Assembly: GCA_000320545.1 (NCBI GenBank)
Contig: ADNK01001348.1
Coordinates: forward strand, 1-25,176
Length of the DNA stretch: 25,176 nt
Direction: 5' to 3'
Origin: Bigelowiella natans CCMP2755
Lineage: Eukaryota > Cercozoa > Chlorarachniophyceae
The translations under genes were made by a program, and so were the position numbers. The notes below the pieces were generated by a model. The model was not told the origin of the DNA and did no database searches. It saw only the letters and a program-made list of their open reading frames with translations. Positions 19,489 to 25,176 of this stretch are shown piece after piece (position 1 is the first letter of the stretch; every line of letters starts with the position of its first letter).

Positions 19489-20676
19489 ATGCCAGTATCC
19501 AATGATGAAAGCAAGGAAAGTTTCACAGCTGAGGAATCCTTCGACAAGATGGGTCTTCCGCTAAAGGTACTGAGAGGAATTTATACTTATGGCTTCGAGA
19601 AGCCTTCCCCCATTCAACAACGTGCAATCAAGCCAATCATTAGTGGCCGTGATGTCATAGCACAAGCACAGGCTGGAACAGGGAAAACAGGAGCGTTTGT
19701 CATCGGCGGCTTGGCAAGAGTTGATCCCAAGTTTCGAGAGACACAGATCCTTGTTGTATCTCCTACGAGGGAGTTGGCTAGACAGTCGCATAAAGTTGCT
19801 AAATGCTTGTCGGATTACACCGACATCACCATGCATCTTTGTGTGGGAGGCACGAGAGTATCAGAGGACAAAGCGACCTTCCGTCACGGTGTGCAAATGG
19901 CCTTTGGAACTCCAGGAAGAATCAACCACCTGCTGCGCACTCGGATCTTGAGGACCGACAATGTGAAGATGATTGTTGTCGATGAGGCCGATGAAATGCT
20001 TTCCCAGGGGTTCGAAGAACAGATCTACGACATCTTTGGCAGTCTCAACCAGGATGTGCAAGTAGTCCTAGTTTCGGCCACTATGCCAGCAGAGGTGCTG
20101 CAGCTCACGGAGAGGTTCATGCGCGACCCTGTAAAGATGCTGATAAAGCAGTCAGCGATAAGCCTCGAGGGCATCAAGCAATTCTACATAGCACTGGACC
20201 ACCGAGACTGGAAATTGCCGACACTACTGGACATTTACAAGGAAGTCAGCATCAACCAGAGCATCATCTTCGCCAACACGAGGAGCACGGTGAAATGGCT
20301 ACAAGATGAGCTCACTCGAAGAGATCATGTGGTGAGTGCCATCCACGGTGACATGGAAGATCAGGAGAGAAAGGATGTCGTGAAAGACTTCCGAAGAGGG
20401 AGTTCGCGTGTTCTAATCTCCACAGACATTCTTGCTCGAGGAATAGATTTTCAGAATCTCAGCTTGGTAATCAACTTTGATCTTCCAAGAGAAAAAGCAA
20501 ACTACATCCACCGAATCGGACGCGCTGGAAGATATGGGCGCAAAGGGATGGCAATCAACTTTGTGGCCGATCGTGATGCTCGCTGGATGAAGGAGCTGGA
20601 AGCTTTCTACGACTTCAGCTGGAAAGAAATGCCTAACAACATTCGGAGCATATGCGAGCAGAGCTGCTCTTCGTAA
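19489..20676 (+). CDS. eIF4A-type DEAD-box RNA helicase, intronless
   Basis: A single exon of 395 aa runs from ATG 19489 to TAA, the usual eIF4A length. The frame stays open upstream to a TGA at 19273-19275 and there encodes an Asn/Gln/Lys-rich peptide without ATG. Either 19489 is the start or a spliced 5' exon adds a low-complexity N-terminus (a possible acceptor is TTTGAG near 19276). All motifs are intact: F18 and YGFEKPSPIQQRA (34-46), AQAGTGKT (60-67), PTRELA (92-97), TPGR (141-144), DEAD (165-168), SAT (196-198), STDILARGID (311-320), HRIGRAGR (341-348). eIF4A unwinds mRNA 5' leaders; eIF4AIII sits in the exon junction complex. Features of both occur (MGL and GRDVIAQ as in eIF4AIII, LARGID as in eIF4A), so the exact paralogue is open. 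The lack of introns beside intron-rich genes suggests a retrocopy. It is divergent from the DDX19-like gene. Confidence 0.92.
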   Translation: MPVSNDESKESFTAEESFDKMGLPLKVLRGIYTYGFEKPSPIQQRAIKPIISGRDVIAQAQAGTGKTGAFVIGGLARVDPKFRETQILVVSPTRELARQSHKVAKCLSDYTDITMHLCVGGTRVSEDKATFRHGVQMAFGTPGRINHLLRTRILRTDNVKMIVVDEADEMLSQGFEEQIYDIFGSLNQDVQVVLVSATMPAEVLQLTERFMRDPVKMLIKQSAISLEGIKQFYIALDHRDWKLPTLLDIYKEVSINQSIIFANTRSTVKWLQDELTRRDHVVSAIHGDMEDQERKDVVKDFRRGSSRVLISTDILARGIDFQNLSLVINFDLPREKANYIHRIGRAGRYGRKGMAINFVADRDARWMKELEAFYDFSWKEMPNNIRSICEQSCSS

Positions 20677-20834
20677 TTAGTTTAATCATCACCCATAGCA
20701 TCTTCATATTTCAGTGCATTTGTCGCTAAATGGGTCCTTGAAATTGAAAAATAGAATCTTGCCAGAACACTAGAGCATGCATTTCAATTAAAGTTGTACA
20801 TGCATCATGGGAACATCGGCGTAACCCTGGAATT

Positions 20835-20849
20835 ACCGTCTTAGACGGT
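20835..20849. other. Perfect hairpin downstream of the eIF4A-type gene
   Basis: ACCGTC-TTA-GACGGT lies 160 bp past the stop codon. It may be in the 3' UTR. It does not match the histone stem-loop consensus. Confidence 0.4.
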
Positions 20850-21089
20850 GCGCCTAATTAGTTTATGATAAACTTTCTTCAGGCTTCTGATTGATTGATT
20901 ATGCAGTAATCCAGTTATTACTACTACTATTTACTTCTGCCACTACTACTAGCACTACTAGCCCTACTAGCACCGCCAACTTCTAGTATCTCTCCATGTG
21001 TGAAAGGCCTTAATGAGCGTCAAGTGATCGCTTCGACCCTGGTGTATGTCATCATATCAGGGCAATTGATGCATAAATATACATATATG

Positions 21090-21095
<6 letters not shown>

Positions 21096-21136
<41 letters not shown>
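21096..21136. repeat. (AT)n microsatellite
   Basis: An AT run ending in a short GT run. Confidence 0.95.
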
Positions 21137-21142
<6 letters not shown>

Positions 21143-21536
21143 ATGCATATGTGCATGTGCTACTCTACCCACAACATGTCTTCTAACAACATACTGTTTT
21201 GAAGAAGATTCACCGTAGCTACACATTGCAACTAGCAACTAAGCTACCACTACTAACAATACTACTTTCTAGTTGCAGCATCACTAAAATTGCTATGTGT
21301 CAAGAGAGCGAAGAAAGAGGTGCATTGTTGTGTGTTTGTGTGCAAATAGCCATTGTCACAGATTGCTTCATGGCAGCTGTGCTACAGCTAGCTAGCTAGA
21401 TGGTTCCAGAGTTTTGGACAGCCATCCCAACATGTGCACCTGCTAGCCTGTAGTAGCGACATCTAGACATGTGCACTCTGTAGCTCTCAAGCTAAACTAG
21501 CAAAGAACAAAGCTGTGAAATGCTACGCTACGATTT

Positions 21537-21677
21537 TAGACATGTAATATCATATATTTATACTATATATGCTATTACTGTGTCTATTATGAGTAAGAAG
21601 GGGATACTTATTGTAGACATGTAACATCTCACACATATACTATACATGCTATTACCTAGATTACAATGTCTATTATT
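21537..21677 (+). repeat. Imperfect direct repeat, two copies
   Basis: Copies near 21537-21592 and 21614-21677 share TAGACATGTAA, TATACTATA, ATGCTATTAC and TGTCTATTAT in the same order, with small indels. Confidence 0.7.
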
Positions 21678-22289
21678 GCGGCTGCGCACGCGCTAGTAGT
21701 GCGCATCGTGCGTGTGCAGGCACAACGCTCATGTTGCATGTTTTGCATCCACCGCACAATTCTCGCTCACGTCTTTGATATGCATGTACGCATGCGATGT
21801 AGTGCGCACAGAAGACGCAAGCAAATTTCGTAGCGCTACGTACACGGCATGCGACAATGCTAGAATGAGCTGAAAACAACGGCGCTAGCATAGTTGACTA
21901 GCTCCGCAATAATTCCGCTTTTTTTATTAAGTAAGTACGTCAAGCAATGCTTCGCGCGAGTGGCAAAATTCTATGAGCACATGCGAGGATGGCCATTATT
22001 GAACAAATTTAATTTAATTCATCACGTCCGTCTTACACGCAGCCACGAATAACGACAGTGATTTGTATTTACAGCAGGGGGCAGCATTAAATATACAAAC
22101 ACCATCTGTCTGCATGCACACACCCGCCCAGCCCCCGACGATACTCGTACGTACTGTCAATGGGGGAGGAACCGCTCGTTCTTGGGTATTCTATCAACAA
22201 CCAAGCTTTTTTCCTCCTGAAGGGGGGGGGGGGGGGGACTGGGCTGTTATGCTAATAATTAACTTTAAAATAGTTCCTTCTTTCCACTG

Positions 22290-23448
22290 AGAAGAATGTT
22301 CGTTAATGGCGCTGAATTTGCTGCTGCGCTTGCCGTTGTGCGAGTGCCCGCGCCGCCTGCAGCTGTTGTGCTCTGAGATTCGCTTGTTGCATCTGCTGGC
22401 GTAGTAGTGGGGGGGGGAGGGGAGGTCAGAAGGCAGCAGGCGAGAACGAAGGTTATGATAACAGACGAAACATATTTACTCACTCCTTCAAAAAAAAAGA
22501 ATACGGCCTCCTCGCCATGGGCGAACAACGTTTGCAATGAATGGCATGGAACACGACGCAAAAAAATAATAGGGCAAAACGTTGAAAGGGATTTCGTCCC
22601 CGGGGTAAAAGAGGCCAACGTTCTTGTGTAGCCTGGTATAATTTGGATAATATATATATATATATATATAAATATATACATACATATAGGGGGGTGGGTG
22701 GGTGGGGGGGTGGGTTTTTTTGGTATACGATTCTCATTTAAGAGGTGTGGTAGAAGTAGTAGTAGTAGTTTTAGTAGTAAGTAGTGGTAATGCCATTGCG
22801 GGGAAAATAGGGTGCGGACCCCTTTCACCCCCTTCATCACCATTTTATTCATCATAAATGTCGTCGTGGGGGTTATGATACCTAGTAGTCCCCCAACTGG
22901 CGTCTGTCCCACGACGGCAGACATACTTCCCCCACTCCCAGCGGCAGCTCCACCAGCCGCAGCAACATTTTGCATTTGCATTTGCTGCATCATCTAAAGG
23001 GGGGGGGGGGGGGGGTGACGACGACGATGGCGACAGAAGGCCGTAAAAACTTAAGATTCAGTGCGATGCGTTGTGTTTCATATACTGCATACACACGCAC
23101 GTGTTCGCAAAACACACACACACACACTGTGCATCGTTGACTTTATAGGATCTCCATCATCACTACTACCCCCCACCTGTGCATGTCTGAGCTGCTGTAT
23201 CCTCAGCAAGTGTGTCCGCTGAGCGGCGGCTAACTGCTGCTGTTGTCTCTGATTCTGTCCCCCCCCTGTGTAGACCGAGTGCATGCCTATAATAATAATA
23301 GTAATAATAATCATCATCATCGTTGTCCTCGTCACCATCCACGAAACAACTCGTTATCAGAACGCGACACGAGGCCATTGTGCATGATGCTGTGTGCGTG
23401 TGGGCGCGCGCGCGCTACCAATCCACACCCACTCATTACTTGAAGGGA

Positions 23449-23503
<55 letters not shown>

Positions 23504-25066
23504 TATATGAAATTAGTTGTCTTTACCTATTTGATGCCCAAGGAGCTGCTGCTGTTGTTGTTGTTGTTGTTGTTGCTGCTGCAAATACCTTTTTTTCATA
23601 CACAATAATGACGACGACAATAGTAGTAATAACAACCTCAGGCCAATCAGAACAACATCAGAATGCTGGCGAGTGTGAAAGAAGAGAGATGGGTGTGAAA
23701 TAAAGGGGGAAGGGGGGGGGGGGGGGGGGGGAGAAGAGTTGCAGTACAATTGTCGCCGTATTCATTCGCATCCCTCTGCTGCTGCTGCTGCTGCTGCTGG
23801 ATTTGATCTAACTGGAACGTTGCGTGAGCCTATACGACTCCCCCCCCCCCCTGCTACACCAAACCCTCGTCGCTACTGCGGCGGCAGCAACGGCCTGTTG
23901 TTGTTGTTGTTGTTGTTGCTGCTGCTGCTGTTGTATTTGTGTCGTCGCTGCAGTAGCTGTTGCTGTAGTGCCTTGTTGTTGTTGTTGTTGTTGTTGTTGC
24001 TGCTGCTGCTGATGATGTGTGCGTGCAGCTTGTACCTAACACCGGATAATGACGGAGAGGTATGATGACACACGACTGTGCACTAAAGAGAGCAACAAGA
24101 AGCGGGTCCATGATGGTGCGGCGGGCGGCGCGAGAGGAAGTGCTGCGATTCGCCGCGGGAGAGATGAGGGGGAGAGGGAGGGAGGGAGGGAGGGAGGGGA
24201 GGGGCGCACGCTCGTCGTGCTCGGTGGTGGCGGGTTAGGCCGTAGATGACACGTGACACCCCAACAATCGCGAGGGAAGAAGAAAGAGAAAGGAGGAAAC
24301 AACGAGAGAAAGACAAGGGAGACAAGATGCGTCTCCTGGTAGGTTGATGATACGTGTGGGCTCACCCTTGCTGCTGCCGCGACAGTGGCCTGCTGCTGCT
24401 GCTGCTGCTGTTGTGAGGGCACACTGATACCAACGCCCCCTCCACCCTGGGAAGAGGAGGAAGAGGAAGCTGTCGCCGCCGCCGCCGCCGCCGCGACAGC
24501 AGCAGCGGCCGCCTGCTGCGCCCTCACTGCTTGTTGTGCCCGGACCGCGGCAGCAGCCGCTACAGCTTGCTGCTGTCGGAACTGTATGGGTGGGGGTGAC
24601 GTGTCGATGACAATCACGGGGAGAAGAAGAAGAAGAGAGGAGTCAGTGCGGGGAGAGGAGGAGGGGGCGGAGAGATAAATAGCGTTGGCAAGGTAGCTTG
24701 AACTACAACTACTACTACTACTGCTGTGAATGTTTGTTCACCTCCGCCTTCTTCCGTGCCTCTTCGGCAGCGCGATGCGCCGCAACAGCTGCCTCGCGTT
24801 TGGCTTTGGCCTTCGCCTGCCCAGGACGTAAAGCAAGGAGAAGAAGGAGAAGAACAAGAAGAAGAAGAGGGGAGGAAATTAAGCACCTTTCATGGAACTT
24901 AACCACCCCAAACGTACACACAGAGAGGGAGAAAGAGAAAGGAGGAGGGAAGGGGGGGGGGGAGGGAGACAGTTGGTACCGCTGCCTCCGCTGCCGCCCT
25001 GATTTCCGCTTCTCTACGGCGGCGGGCCTCTTCGACCGCATTGGCTATGTTGTGCCCTGCCAGCAG
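22290..25066 (-). CDS. Glutamine/alanine-rich protein, multi-exon, 5' end off the window
   Basis: Candidate exons are 25066-24980, 24816-24742, 24581-24366, 24035-23877, 23811-23748, 23578-23527, 23286-23177, 22993-22882 and a last one ending near 22290. The first four and the 23578-23177 pair join in phase with GT-AG ends; the junction after 23748 does not, and the last exon has two usable frames. The first two exons encode an Ala/Arg/Glu helix, probably a coiled coil (HNIANAVEEARRRREAEIR, then AAHRAAEEARKKAE). The rest is poly-Gln, poly-Ala and Gln-Ala mixtures (RAQQAVRAQQ, LLRIQQLRHAQ, MMQQMQMQ). Such composition is common in transcriptional co-regulators, but no domain identifies it. A CAG/CAA mix encodes the Gln tracts, while the introns carry homopolymers and AT repeats. 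Confidence 0.5.
22650..22678. repeat. (TA)n microsatellite
   Basis: A short TA run, followed by G-rich sequence, in the last proposed intron of the glutamine-rich gene. Confidence 0.9.
23452..23499. repeat. (AT)n microsatellite
   Basis: An uninterrupted AT run in the proposed intron 23287-23526 of the glutamine-rich gene. Confidence 0.95.
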
Positions 25067-25122
25067 CTGTTTGTTGCCAGATATAATTATTTAAACACGG
25101 AGTAGTAGTGGTACTACTCATC

Positions 25123-25126
<4 letters not shown>

Positions 25127-25164
<38 letters not shown>
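25127..25164. repeat. (TG)n microsatellite
   Basis: A TG run near the right edge, in what should be an intron upstream (on the minus strand) of exon 25066-24980. Confidence 0.95.
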
Positions 25165-25165
<1 letters not shown>

Positions 25166-25176
25166 ACTACTCAAGT

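Larger units (their letters stand above)
20677..22289. other. Spacer between converging genes
   Basis: No gene is seen. It contains a perfect 6-bp hairpin (20835-20849), ACT/CTA triplets near 20918-20975, an AT tract (21096-21136), TAGC-rich words near 21390, an imperfect direct repeat (21537-21677), GCGC/TGCATG-rich sequence (21680-21800) and a G run (22223-22238). Confidence 0.65.

Noticed and set aside
20835-20849. Histone-type 3' stem-loop
   Set aside because: The loop is three bases and the stem lacks the histone consensus; the upstream gene is a helicase.
23739-24065. Plus-strand ORFs with poly-Leu or poly-Cys
   Set aside because: They are antisense readings of the CAG/CAA tracts of the glutamine-rich minus-strand gene.

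Overview
The window is eukaryotic nuclear DNA. The genes are cut by short GT-AG introns (46 to about 350 nt), the spacers are full of AT, GT, CT and trinucleotide microsatellites, and no bacterial-style operon is present. One gene encodes a RETICULATA-related (DUF3411) plastid membrane protein whose N-terminus reads as a signal peptide followed by an S/R/G-rich stretch. That is the layout expected for import into a complex (secondary) plastid. Together with a plant-type glutaminyl cyclotransferase, this suggests a photosynthetic protist or alga with a secondary plastid. I cannot name the genus from the sequence.

Layout, left to right. About 51-528 (-): last two exons of an unidentified gene. 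1678-2916 (-): an XRCC4-like DNA-repair protein on one exon. 3212-4541 (+): a five-exon gene of unknown function with an RRM-like C-terminal end, head to head with XRCC4. 5797-9017 (-): a fifteen-exon RETICULATA-related gene, 403 aa. 9704-12959 (+): a ten-exon secreted glutaminyl-peptide cyclotransferase, 431 aa, head to head with the previous gene. About 12960-15391: a gene-poor stretch rich in TGCA/CATG words and almost without microsatellites. 15392-18001 (-): a nine-exon Dbp5/DDX19-like DEAD-box protein, 472 aa. About 19489-20676 (+): an apparently intronless eIF4A-type DEAD-box helicase, head to head with the DDX19-like gene. 20677-22289: spacer. About 22290-25066 (-): a glutamine/alanine-rich protein in many small exons, with its 5' end beyond the right edge.

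I rebuilt the multi-exon genes by hand. The test was that every junction be GT-AG, that phases agree, and that the joined protein follow the family order of motifs. Four genes (RETICULATA-related, cyclotransferase, DDX19-like, RRM-like) pass with no frame conflict; the glutamine-rich gene has one unresolved junction and an ambiguous last exon.

Three themes stand out. Genes are repeatedly arranged as head-to-head pairs. Microsatellites sit inside introns, several starting at the splice donor itself (GTATGTGTG...), and one 46-nt intron is almost nothing but a GT repeat. Two DEAD-box ATPases with opposite gene structure (nine exons and one exon) share a 1.5-kb spacer that holds a 91-bp direct repeat, a long AG tract and a tRNA-like segment. 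I see no pathway shared by all the genes; repair, RNA remodelling, plastid and secretory functions are simply neighbours.
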